DNA of 5,523 nucleotides from Syntrophomonadaceae bacterium (GTDB lineage: Bacteria; Bacillota; Dethiobacteria; DTU022). Below, piece after piece: positions 1-5,523 of this stretch. The notes under the pieces were generated by a model. That model made no database searches. It was not told the origin of the DNA and worked only from the letters and a program-made list of their open reading frames with translations. Where the stretch lies: assembly GCA_007129055.1 (NCBI GenBank), contig SKWE01000143.1, positions 1-5,523 of the forward strand, in the 5' to 3' direction. The stretch's first letter is position 1, and each line of letters starts with the position of its first letter. The position numbers were made by a program, and so were the translations under genes.

Positions 1-193
1 CCCTGAATTCCTGGGTTCTGAAGTTGTAACTACTTGATATTGTAACCGGTGTAGTGCTGTTGCGGTAATATACAGGGGTGCTTGAACCATGGCGATAAAG
101 AACCTCTTCGGAAGAGCTTGCAGAAGAAGATAATTGCAGGAGAAAAACAAGAATGATGAAAGAAAGCATTAGCCTCTTGTTAAAAACCATCAT
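1..193 (-). CDS. Exported protein of unknown function, 5' part only
   Basis: This reading frame is open from an ATG at 193 to the left edge, so only the first 64 residues are present. Residues 1-7 carry K and R, residues 9-21 are a hydrophobic stretch (LMLSFIILVFLLQ), and a small-residue region SSSASSS at 22-28 offers signal-peptidase I cleavage sites. I see no lipobox cysteine. The part after the signal is rich in Ser, Thr and Tyr (VLYRHGSSTPVYYRNSTTPV) and matches no family I recognise. The start lies 7 bp after the cheY stop, which suggests one transcript and translational coupling. Alternative starts are the ATG at 190 and the ATG at 169. The 169 start has AAGAGG just upstream but would lose the basic n-region of the signal. 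The signal peptide is seen directly; the function is unknown. Confidence 0.72.
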   Translation of the reverse strand, partial: MMVFNKRLMLSFIILVFLLQLSSSASSSEEVLYRHGSSTPVYYRNSTTPVTISSSYNFRTQEFR

Positions 194-200
194 AATCAGC

Positions 201-620
201 TCATTTCTTTTTTCGTGTTTTCTTGCTTTTTCCTTTATTTTTCGACTGCTCTTTTTCGGCAATCTCAATTCTTCCAAGCGCTTCAGCAATTCTTTCCTGT
301 TTAAAAGGTTTGACAACAAAATCTTTTGCACCTGCAGTAATAGCATCTATCACCCGCGTTTTCTGGCCCATGGCGCTAACCATAATTACTTTTGCCTCGG
401 TATTAATAGCCAGAATTTCTTTCACCGCTGCAATACCATCTTTGTTGGGCATTGTTATATCCATTGTGATTAAATCCGGCTCAAGCTGCTTATACAAGCG
501 CACCGCATCAAAACCATCGGCCCCTTCACCTATGACCTCATAGCCCAGATTTTCCAGGATGCTTTTCAGGGTCATGCGCATAAACATAGTATCATCTACT
601 ACAACGGCTTTTTTCGGCAT
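201..620 (-). CDS. cheY: Chemotaxis response regulator CheY
   Basis: This is a single receiver-domain protein of 139 residues. CheY is phosphorylated by CheA and then binds the flagellar motor switch. The acidic pair is D9-D10, the phospho-acceptor is D54 (in TMDITMP), and the switch and active-site residues are S82, F101 and K104-P105. The stretches TMDITMP, SAMGQ and AGAKDFVVKPF are nearly those of Bacillus CheY, which separates it from output-domain regulators; no DNA-binding domain follows. The family is normally about 120 residues. The extra length is a basic tail at 123-139, where 10 of 17 residues are Lys or Arg. The ATG at 620 was chosen because AGGAG lies 7 nt upstream and residue 1 then matches the family start; an in-frame ATG at 704 would add 28 non-conserved residues and include the promoter. 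The exported-protein gene follows after 7 bp. No other che or flagellar gene is in the window. Confidence 0.93.
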   Translation of the reverse strand: MPKKAVVVDDTMFMRMTLKSILENLGYEVIGEGADGFDAVRLYKQLEPDLITMDITMPNKDGIAAVKEILAINTEAKVIMVSAMGQKTRVIDAITAGAKDFVVKPFKQERIAEALGRIEIAEKEQSKNKGKSKKTRKKK

Positions 621-627
621 TTGGATA

Positions 628-632
628 CTCCT
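628..632 (-). promoter_or_regulatory. Ribosome binding site of cheY
   Basis: On the minus strand AGGAG lies 7 nt before the ATG at 620. It decides the start in favour of the 139-residue form over the longer reading from 704. Confidence 0.85.
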
Positions 633-659
633 AACCAACTTCGCTTTGCAGCTACTAAG

Positions 660-688
660 AATATATAGAAAAAATGTCCAAAATTCAA
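660..688 (-). promoter_or_regulatory. Predicted sigma-A promoter of cheY
   Basis: On the minus strand there is a -35 TTGAAT (683-688), a 17-bp spacer and a -10 TATATT (660-665). Transcription would start near 653, giving a leader of about 33 nt that contains the AGGAG site. This looks like a vegetative promoter rather than a sigma-D flagellar one. The call rests on consensus match and position only. Confidence 0.6.
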
Positions 689-698
689 GAGGGAATCG

Positions 699-727
699 TT
701 GCATAGTATGCTGCGCTAAGCTATGAT
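699..727 (+). promoter_or_regulatory. Predicted sigma-A promoter of the DUF401 gene
   Basis: On the plus strand there is a -35 TTGCAT (699-704), a 17-bp spacer and a -10 TATGAT (722-727). Transcription would begin near 734, about 46 nt before the ATG at 780. The -35 is only half consensus, which would fit an activated or weak promoter. It stands back to back with the cheY promoter, the two -35 boxes being 10 bp apart. A short palindrome (GCATAGTATGC, 701-711) overlaps this -35. Confidence 0.55.
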
Positions 728-779
728 TGTTATTATTAAAACAGCATGTAACTTAATTAATGAAGCAAGGAGTTTATAA

Positions 780-2021
780 ATGCCCTGGCATATAGCCCTT
801 AGCGGTTCAATAGCGGTTATAATTGTTTGCACCTACAGGAAAATAAATACCGGAATTACCATGTTGTTGGGAGCCATTGCCCTTGGCCTGCTATCAGGGC
901 TTTCACCTTTTGGTTTTGCAGAGGTGCTTTACCGGGGGTTATGGAACAGCATTACGATTATGCTTACTATCAGCATCCTGCTCCTTGGTATCCTGGGGCA
1001 TGTTTTGAAAGCAACAGGAGCCCTTGATCAAATTATTGAAAACCTGAACGCACTTGTATCCGACATTAGGATTATAGCAGCAGCAATGCCCATGTTGATC
1101 GGGATGCTTACAGTCCCCGGCGGGGCAATTCTATCCGCTCCTTTGTGCGAGGAAGCAGGAAAGCGCTTGCAGGTCTCTCCACTTCGCCAGGCTGTAATCA
1201 ATAACTGGTTCAGGCATGTTCTCTACTTTATGTTTCCACTTTTCCCGGGCCTGATAATTGCTTCCGAGCTGTCAGGAATAAGCCTGGGATTATATTTTAT
1301 GCATAATTTACCCCTGACTATTATCGGCTCTGTCTTTGGTTTTTTCTTTCTATTTAAAGGTTATAGCGGTGCAGTCAAAGTTGAGGGCGCCAGGTTTTCA
1401 TGGAAAAGGGCCGGACTGCTCAGCAAAAGTGTTTTACCTCTTCTTATAATCCTGGTCCTGGTTGTATTTTTTAATCTTTACTTTCCCCTGGCCCTTACAG
1501 TGGGCATTTTTGTGGCGATAGTCAACTACCTGCCCTTCAACAACTTTTTTTATTCATTAGTTGATCGTCTTAAAACCATGATTTTGCCGGGTATAAAGCT
1601 GCCGGTAGTCCTGGTCATTATTGGCATTATGTTATATAAAGAGATGCTTAGTAAAACAGAAGTAATTACCGATATGACTAACCTCGTTCTTGATGCAGGC
1701 TTACCAATTATATTCTTAATCGCAGGTGTATCTTTTTTAGTCGGTATGCTGACCGGTGATAACTCTGCCAGTGTGGCAATTCTTTTTCCCTTGTTTATTC
1801 CCCTCATACCGGAAGGTGGGCTGGTTACATCAGCATATTTTGCTTTTCTCTATGCAGGCTCAACCGCGGGGCATATTATATCACCGGCACATCCCTGCTT
1901 TTCGTTAACCAAGGAATACTACGGGGTAGAAGTTAAAGAATTTGCAACCCTTACCCTCCCACTTCTTGGTGTAGTTCTGCTAACAGGCTTTATAATTACT
2001 CTTTTCTACGGGTTCCACTGA
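780..2021 (+). CDS. DUF401-family integral membrane protein, putative transporter
   Basis: This 413-residue protein is almost entirely hydrophobic, with about 11-12 predicted membrane segments, for example near residues 5-20, 24-40, 56-77, 146-165, 178-194, 217-233, 236-252, 270-287, 303-323, 350-368 and 388-411. Polar motifs interrupt them: PGGAILSAPL (113-122), NWFRHVLYF (142-150), GDNSASVAILFPL (326-338) and SPAHPCFSLTKEY (368-380). The layout of two related halves, each with a Gly/Ser/Pro-rich re-entrant-like motif, and these motifs themselves fit the DUF401 family, which I place in the ion-transporter superfamily of anion and carboxylate carriers. The family's substrate is not established, and nothing here reveals it. 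The ATG at 780 has AAGGAG 7 nt upstream. The gene is divergent from cheY and convergent with the acyl-AMP ligase, so it is probably transcribed alone. Length and ends look intact. Confidence 0.8.
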   Translation: MPWHIALSGSIAVIIVCTYRKINTGITMLLGAIALGLLSGLSPFGFAEVLYRGLWNSITIMLTISILLLGILGHVLKATGALDQIIENLNALVSDIRIIAAAMPMLIGMLTVPGGAILSAPLCEEAGKRLQVSPLRQAVINNWFRHVLYFMFPLFPGLIIASELSGISLGLYFMHNLPLTIIGSVFGFFFLFKGYSGAVKVEGARFSWKRAGLLSKSVLPLLIILVLVVFFNLYFPLALTVGIFVAIVNYLPFNNFFYSLVDRLKTMILPGIKLPVVLVIIGIMLYKEMLSKTEVITDMTNLVLDAGLPIIFLIAGVSFLVGMLTGDNSASVAILFPLFIPLIPEGGLVTSAYFAFLYAGSTAGHIISPAHPCFSLTKEYYGVEVKEFATLTLPLLGVVLLTGFIITLFYGFH

Positions 2022-2022
2022 C

Positions 2023-2045
2023 AACTGCCTAATAAAAGGGCAGTT
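2023..2045. repeat. Short inverted repeat in the convergent gap
   Basis: AACTGCC (2023-2029) and GGCAGTT (2039-2045) form a perfect 7-bp stem with a 9-nt loop, directly after the transporter stop. Neither side is followed by a T-run, so it is not a canonical rho-independent terminator. It may still help end transcription between the convergent genes. I see nothing else firm in 2022-2139. Confidence 0.35.
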
Positions 2046-2139
2046 CCTGCTGCTGTCTCCAATACAGTCAACATTAAAATGCTGATATTGTTTACAGCTG
2101 CAGAAACTGCCAGGCATGGTTTAGCTTCAAAGTTTAAGT

Positions 2140-3900
2140 TTACGATTCTAAAGTCTTAAGATCATGATCCAAATACTGTTGCCTGCAAAGGGTGCGCTGC
2201 AGTTTACCGGAACTTGTTTTCGGCAGGGTTCCGGGCTGAACCAGCATGGTATCCCGTGGTGGAAAACCTACTATTCCTGCCACCTGTTCACGAATCGCTT
2301 TTTTAACTGCATCGCGATCTTCAGAACGCACTTCTGCGACAACTACAATTGATTCTTTTCTTTTACTGCCTTCGATTCCAAATGCAATGACGTTACCTGC
2401 CCTAACACCTTCTACTTTTCCAACAGCCCTTTCGATGTCTTCGGGAAAAATATTGCGTCCGGCAATTATGATGACGTCTTTTATTCTTCCACATAGAATT
2501 AATTCAGGCGGACCACCATCAGGGCCCTCAACAAAGTATGCAAGATCACCGGTTTTCAACCAACCGTCATCAAACAGGATTTCATTCAGGTCAGGGCGCT
2601 TATAGTAGCCGGCCATAACTGATGTGCCCTTAATCTCCAGCTCTCCTACTTCCCGCATGCCCCTGAATCCACCTGTTTCCAGGTTTCGGATGCGCATCTG
2701 CAGGCCGGGAATTGGAGTGCCGAGCAGGGGAAAAGATCTTGCCCCCTCATCATCAGGGTTGGCAGGCCGGGCAACCCTTTCAGTCTCAAGAGCTTCACGG
2801 TCTACAGTGTCAACCGCCATCCCTCTCAGGGGAGGAGGAAAGGTGCCACCAAGCGATAGTTCAGCCATTCCGAAGGCGCAAAAAACAGACTCTGCCCTAA
2901 ACTGATGAGGTTCTGCTGTTTTAATCAGCGTTTCAACAACTTTTGGGTCGACCGGTTCAGCTCCATTTAGGGCGAGACGAATTCGAGACAGGTCAAGAAT
3001 TTCGTTAGTTGCCGTCATGCGACTAAATGCCCTTGCCGCTAATACCCACGAAAAGTTAGGGCCCGAAGTTACAGTTCCTTCGTAGTTATGCATCCAGCGC
3101 AGCCAGTCTGCCGGCTTCGAAAGAAAATCCTGCGGTGATGCAAGCACCAGTGAGCAACCGGAAACCATGGGCACTATCAACAACCCAACCAGGCCCATAT
3201 CGTGATAGAGCGGCAGCCAGGATACAAATTTATCTTCAGGATTTGTTTTTGAAGCTTCAATCATGCCAAAGACATTTGCTTCCAGTATCCTGTGAGGGAG
3301 CATCACGCCCTTGGGGCTTGAAGTTGAGCCCGAGGTGAATTGCAGGATAGCAAGCCGTTCGGGATCATAAGGGACTGACCGATAGTCTGCCACAGTTGGC
3401 CTGCCTGCAGCCGGTTCAAGTTCGTCCAAGAGGATAACCGGTGGATCTCCCGGTTTGCTTTCATGAAAAGCTGCAAGGTCGGGATCTAGCAGAAGTTGGC
3501 TGATATCTCCATGCTTCATCAAGGCCCTTGTTTGATTGGCAAATTCGTCTACAGAGCTGAAGCGCATGGGAATAGGCAGCATACTTACGCTTGCCCCGGC
3601 CAACCAGACAGCCTGGATCGCTGAAACCAGGTTCCTGGTCGTAGGGCCAAGAAGCGCTATGTGATCTCCTACCTTTACTCCTTTTTCCTGAAGTATTGCA
3701 GCCATTGCTTTTGCTTCTGAATGCAACTGGCCCCAGGTTAGGGTTAAATCTTTATTGTCACCTTTTCCAGCTGCTGAACCAACAAATGTAATTGTTTTAT
3801 CTTTTTGCGCTACTTCTTCTATGCATTCAAGCAGTGGCCTGATGACCAGGTCATCTGCCGGTGTGGATATAATAACGCCATTGTTAGTGCCTTCAGTCAT
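2140..3900 (-). CDS. Fatty-acyl-AMP-ligase-like adenylate-forming enzyme
   Basis: This 586-residue member of the ANL superfamily activates a carboxylic acid with ATP to an acyl-adenylate. Core motifs are intact: P-loop FTSGSTSSPKG (188-198), WLPLYHDMGL (228-237), AFGMAE (342-347), TGD (450-452), hinge region GRIKDVIIIAGRNIFPEDIE (471-490) and catalytic Lys566 in LPKTSSGK. The LPLYHDMGL motif, the GPNF stretch near 280 and a long insert between the AFGMAE motif and GTPIPG (about 47 residues, including VDREALE) resemble fatty-acyl-AMP ligases, which hand acyl groups to a carrier protein instead of CoA. A CoA ligase remains possible. No carrier domain is fused and none lies in the window. The start at 3900 is set by GAGGAGG 6 nt upstream; an in-frame ATG at 3951 would overlap the promoter. 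The gene has its own promoter and is separated from codY by a terminator. It converges with the DUF401 gene. Confidence 0.85.
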   Translation of the reverse strand: MTEGTNNGVIISTPADDLVIRPLLECIEEVAQKDKTITFVGSAAGKGDNKDLTLTWGQLHSEAKAMAAILQEKGVKVGDHIALLGPTTRNLVSAIQAVWLAGASVSMLPIPMRFSSVDEFANQTRALMKHGDISQLLLDPDLAAFHESKPGDPPVILLDELEPAAGRPTVADYRSVPYDPERLAILQFTSGSTSSPKGVMLPHRILEANVFGMIEASKTNPEDKFVSWLPLYHDMGLVGLLIVPMVSGCSLVLASPQDFLSKPADWLRWMHNYEGTVTSGPNFSWVLAARAFSRMTATNEILDLSRIRLALNGAEPVDPKVVETLIKTAEPHQFRAESVFCAFGMAELSLGGTFPPPLRGMAVDTVDREALETERVARPANPDDEGARSFPLLGTPIPGLQMRIRNLETGGFRGMREVGELEIKGTSVMAGYYKRPDLNEILFDDGWLKTGDLAYFVEGPDGGPPELILCGRIKDVIIIAGRNIFPEDIERAVGKVEGVRAGNVIAFGIEGSKRKESIVVVAEVRSEDRDAVKKAIREQVAGIVGFPPRDTMLVQPGTLPKTSSGKLQRTLCRQQYLDHDLKTLES

Positions 3901-3906
3901 ATCTTT

Positions 3907-3913
3907 CCTCCTC
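3907..3913 (-). promoter_or_regulatory. Strong ribosome binding site of the acyl-AMP ligase gene
   Basis: On the minus strand GAGGAGG sits 6 nt before the ATG at 3900, a near-perfect Shine-Dalgarno site. It rules out the longer reading that begins at 3951. Confidence 0.88.
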
Positions 3914-3921
3914 AATCTTCT

Positions 3922-3951
3922 ATTATATATAGCTCTATTTTGTAATAACAA
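3922..3951 (-). promoter_or_regulatory. Predicted promoter of the acyl-AMP ligase gene
   Basis: On the minus strand there is a -35 TTGTTA (3946-3951), an 18-bp spacer and a consensus -10 TATAAT (3922-3927). Transcription would start near 3915, leaving a very short leader of about 15 nt that begins at the Shine-Dalgarno site. A second TATAAT lies at 3951-3956 but lacks a convincing -35. I see no sequence resembling the CodY box (AATTTTCWGAAAATT) here. Confidence 0.5.
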
Positions 3952-3973
3952 TTATAAGTGCCCAGTAATGTAA

Positions 3974-4013
3974 ACTAAAAGGGACGGTCCCGGTATAGGC
4001 AGGCACCATCCCT
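3974..4013 (-). terminator. Rho-independent terminator after codY
   Basis: Read on the minus strand, AGGGATGGT (4013-4005) pairs with ACCGTCCCT (3988-3980). This gives a 9-bp stem with one G-U wobble and a 16-nt loop, followed by TTTTAGTTT. It begins 27 bp after the codY stop and faces the right way to end the hslU-codY transcript before the ligase promoter. The opposite strand has an A-C mismatch and no T-run, so it should act in one direction only. Confidence 0.7.
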
Positions 4014-4040
4014 CTAGACAACTTAATAAAAACCTCCACG

Positions 4041-4835
4041 CTAGTAAGGCTTAGTTTTCTTCGCCAAATAATCAAGCAGGAAAGGATTTAACACTTTAAT
4101 ATATGTACCTTTCATGCCTAAGGAGCGTGACTCAATAACACCTGCACTTTCAAATTTACGCAGCGCATTTACGATTACAGAACGGGTAATACCAAGCTGG
4201 TCGGCGATCTTGCTGGCAACCAGCAAACCTTCCACCCCGCCTAATTCCTCGAAAATGTGCTCCACCGCTTCAAGTTCTGAATATGAAAGTGTTGCCACTG
4301 CCAGCTGCACTACCGCTTTATTACGGGCATCTTCTTCGATCTTTTCAGTCTGGGCACGAAGTATTTCCATACCCACTACAGTAGCGCCTGTTTCAGCTAA
4401 AATCAGATCTTCTGCATCAAAAAGCTCGTTAAACCTTGCCAGAAGCAAAGTACCTATTTGATCTCCCCCACCAATGATTGGGATAATAGTAGTAATTTTA
4501 TTGGCGAACAAGCACCTTTCTGCATCTATAAATACACAATCATTGGTTTTCTGACGCAGGTTTACGCGAGATTCATCTTCCCGTAATAAAAATTCATTAT
4601 ATTTTTCGGGAAAATAACCATCTTCTAAAACATTATTAACCATCAACTCGCATTCAAATTCATCAACCAGCGACCAGCCAAGGATCACTCCCTGCTTGTC
4701 AGCAATGTAAACATTTGCATGAATAACATTTTTAAGAACCTCTGCTACTTCCTTAAAGTCTACATGCTGGCCTGCGGATTTCTGAAGAATCTTGTTGATA
4801 CGACGAGTCTTCTCAAGCAATGGAGAAGAAATCAC
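4041..4835 (-). CDS. codY: GTP-sensing/branched-chain amino acid-responsive repressor CodY
   Basis: CodY is the global repressor that, when bound to branched-chain amino acids and usually GTP, shuts off nutrient-scavenging and stationary-phase genes in Firmicutes. An N-terminal GAF ligand domain covers roughly the first 155 residues and a linker helix (EIEEDARNKAVVQLA-like) follows. The C-terminal winged helix-turn-helix is almost identical to the family's invariant DNA-reading segment (ASKIADQLGITRSVIVNALR, then ESRSLGMKGTYIKVLN). Length, 264-267 residues, is normal. Both possible starts are GTG. The one at 4844 touches the ribosome-binding AGGTGG with no spacing. The one at 4835 lies 9 nt from it and starts close to the family N-terminus (LLEKTR), so I prefer 4835. 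It follows hslU after a gap of about 30 bp (22 bp from the longer start) with no promoter visible between, so the two are co-transcribed. The GAF region FECELM differs from the Bacillus ligand-contact segment. Confidence 0.95.
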   Translation of the reverse strand: MISSPLLEKTRRINKILQKSAGQHVDFKEVAEVLKNVIHANVYIADKQGVILGWSLVDEFECELMVNNVLEDGYFPEKYNEFLLREDESRVNLRQKTNDCVFIDAERCLFANKITTIIPIIGGGDQIGTLLLARFNELFDAEDLILAETGATVVGMEILRAQTEKIEEDARNKAVVQLAVATLSYSELEAVEHIFEELGGVEGLLVASKIADQLGITRSVIVNALRKFESAGVIESRSLGMKGTYIKVLNPFLLDYLAKKTKPY

Positions 4836-4844
4836 GTCCTTCAC

Positions 4845-4850
4845 CCACCT
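4845..4850 (-). promoter_or_regulatory. Ribosome binding site of codY
   Basis: On the minus strand AGGTGG lies 9 nt before the GTG at 4835 and directly abuts the GTG at 4844. The spacing favours the inner GTG. The site lies in the short gap after the hslU stop. Confidence 0.6.
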
Positions 4851-4866
4851 TTCATCACTTTTAGAT

Positions 4867-5523
4867 TTATAAAATATACTTTGTCAGGTCTTTATTTTTG
4901 ACCACTTTCTCAAGTTTGCCCTGGACGTAAGCCTGGTCGACAGTAATTTCACCAGTTTCGTCATCAAAAGGCAATTCAAATGACAGGTCTTCAAGCACTT
5001 TTTCCATTATCGTATGCAGCCTGCGAGCTCCAATATTCTCCATCTCCTGGTTCAAATAGCAGGCTGTCTTAGCAATCTCATCAATGGAATCGCCGCTAAA
5101 GTTTAGCTTCACCCCTTCCGTCTCCAAAAGTGCTTTATACTGCTTTATCAAAGCATTACTCGGTTCAGTGAGGATTCGTTTAAAATCCTCTTCTGTCAGG
5201 CTATTTAACTCAACCCTGATAGGAAACCTACCCTGCAGTTCAGGGATTAAATCCGAAGGCTTGGATGTATGAAATGCCCCTGCTGCAATAAACAGTATAT
5301 GATCAGTTTTAACGGGCCCATACTTTGTGACAACAGTCGAGCCTTCCACAATTGGCAGTATGTCCCTTTGGACTCCCTCTCTGGATATATCTGGTCCAGA
5401 TCCATGATAATCTTTACCGGCAATTTTGTCAATTTCATCTAGAAAAATAATTCCCAACTGTTCTGCTCTTCTCAAAGCTTCACCGGTTACGGCATCCATG
5501 TCAATTAAACGCTGGGCTTCTTC
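4867..5523 (-). CDS. hslU: ATP-dependent protease ATPase subunit HslU (ClpY), 3' part
   Basis: HslU is the AAA+ unfoldase ring that feeds proteins to the HslV (ClpQ) peptidase in the cytoplasm. The window holds the last 218 residues of a protein usually about 450 long; the frame stays open to the right edge with no start inside, and an internal ATG at 5499 is not the start. Visible parts are EEAQRLIDMD at the edge, Walker B IIFLDEIDK (fragment residues 25-33), AAGAFHTSKPSDLIPELQGR, which is a hallmark of HslU, the GRFPIRVEL segment, the sensor-2 helix with GARRLHT, and a C-terminal DLTKYIL tail that in this family docks into HslV. The Walker A motif and the I-domain start lie outside. codY follows after a short gap; hslV and xerC are expected to the right, as in related genomes. 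Nothing in the fragment looks degenerate. Confidence 0.96.
   Translation of the reverse strand, partial: EEAQRLIDMDAVTGEALRRAEQLGIIFLDEIDKIAGKDYHGSGPDISREGVQRDILPIVEGSTVVTKYGPVKTDHILFIAAGAFHTSKPSDLIPELQGRFPIRVELNSLTEEDFKRILTEPSNALIKQYKALLETEGVKLNFSGDSIDEIAKTACYLNQEMENIGARRLHTIMEKVLEDLSFELPFDDETGEITVDQAYVQGKLEKVVKNKDLTKYIL

Noticed and set aside
153..543. Plus-strand open frames opposite cheY
   Set aside because: They lie antisense to a clearly conserved cheY, have no ribosome binding site, and their translations look like no protein family.
621..704. N-terminal extension of cheY from the ATG at 704
   Set aside because: It would cover the predicted promoter and the AGGAG site, and the extra 28 residues have no counterpart in CheY.
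621..779. CodY-binding box controlling the transporter or cheY
   Set aside because: I looked for AATTTTCWGAAAATT-like sequence; only a loose AATTTTGGAC stretch appears near 675-685, too far from the consensus.
1550..1807. Minus-strand open frame inside the transporter gene
   Set aside because: It is a shadow of the transporter reading frame with no ribosome binding site or recognisable domain.
2023..2045. Hairpin as a true bidirectional terminator
   Set aside because: The 7-bp stem is real but neither strand has a following T-run, so I list it only as an inverted repeat.
2164..3338. Several plus-strand open frames opposite the acyl-AMP ligase
   Set aside because: All lie antisense to an intact, motif-complete enzyme; the translations are low-information and lack start signals.
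3901..3951. N-terminal extension of the ligase from the ATG at 3951
   Set aside because: It overlaps the -10 box and the strong GAGGAGG site, and the added residues (MLLQNRAIYNRR) are not family-like.
4114..4461. Plus-strand open frame opposite codY
   Set aside because: It is an antisense shadow of the highly conserved CodY coding sequence without a start signal.

Overview
The window reads as a fragment of a Clostridia-type (Bacillota) chromosome. The evidence is an HslU-CodY gene pair (CodY is essentially confined to low-GC Gram-positives), strong GGAGG-type ribosome binding sites, a Bacillus/Clostridium-like CheY, and short AT-rich promoters. I cannot name a genus. There are no RNA genes, CRISPR arrays, IS elements or phage genes.

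Layout from left to right. (1) Positions 1-193, minus strand: the 5' end of a gene that leaves the window. It encodes an unrecognised exported protein with a clear signal peptide. (2) 201-620, minus: cheY, a single-domain chemotaxis response regulator with an unusual lysine-rich tail, 7 bp upstream of the exported-protein gene and probably co-transcribed with it. (3) 621-779: a divergent intergenic region with two good sigma-A-type promoters back to back. (4) 780-2021, plus: a multi-pass membrane protein of the DUF401 family, a putative transporter. (5) 2022-2139: a convergent gap with one weak hairpin. (6) 2140-3900, minus: a fatty-acyl-AMP-ligase-like adenylating enzyme with its own promoter and a strong Shine-Dalgarno site. 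(7) 3901-4040: the ligase promoter and a rho-independent terminator for the upstream operon. (8) 4041-4835, minus: codY, the global nutritional repressor. (9) 4867-5523, minus: the 3' half of hslU (clpY), cut by the right edge.

hslU and codY form one transcription unit, as in the well-known xerC-hslV-hslU-codY cluster, which must continue to the right. In Bacillus subtilis the flagellar operon follows codY. Here that position holds a terminator and then the acyl-AMP ligase, although a chemotaxis gene (cheY) lies a few kilobases further on. The ligase, the transporter and the cheY/exported-protein pair each appear to have their own promoter, so there is no direct evidence that they form one pathway.

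I found no clear new multi-gene system. The items most worth a second look are the uncharacterised exported protein behind cheY, the stand-alone acyl-AMP ligase without a visible carrier protein, the basic tail of CheY, and sequence differences in the CodY ligand-binding region.
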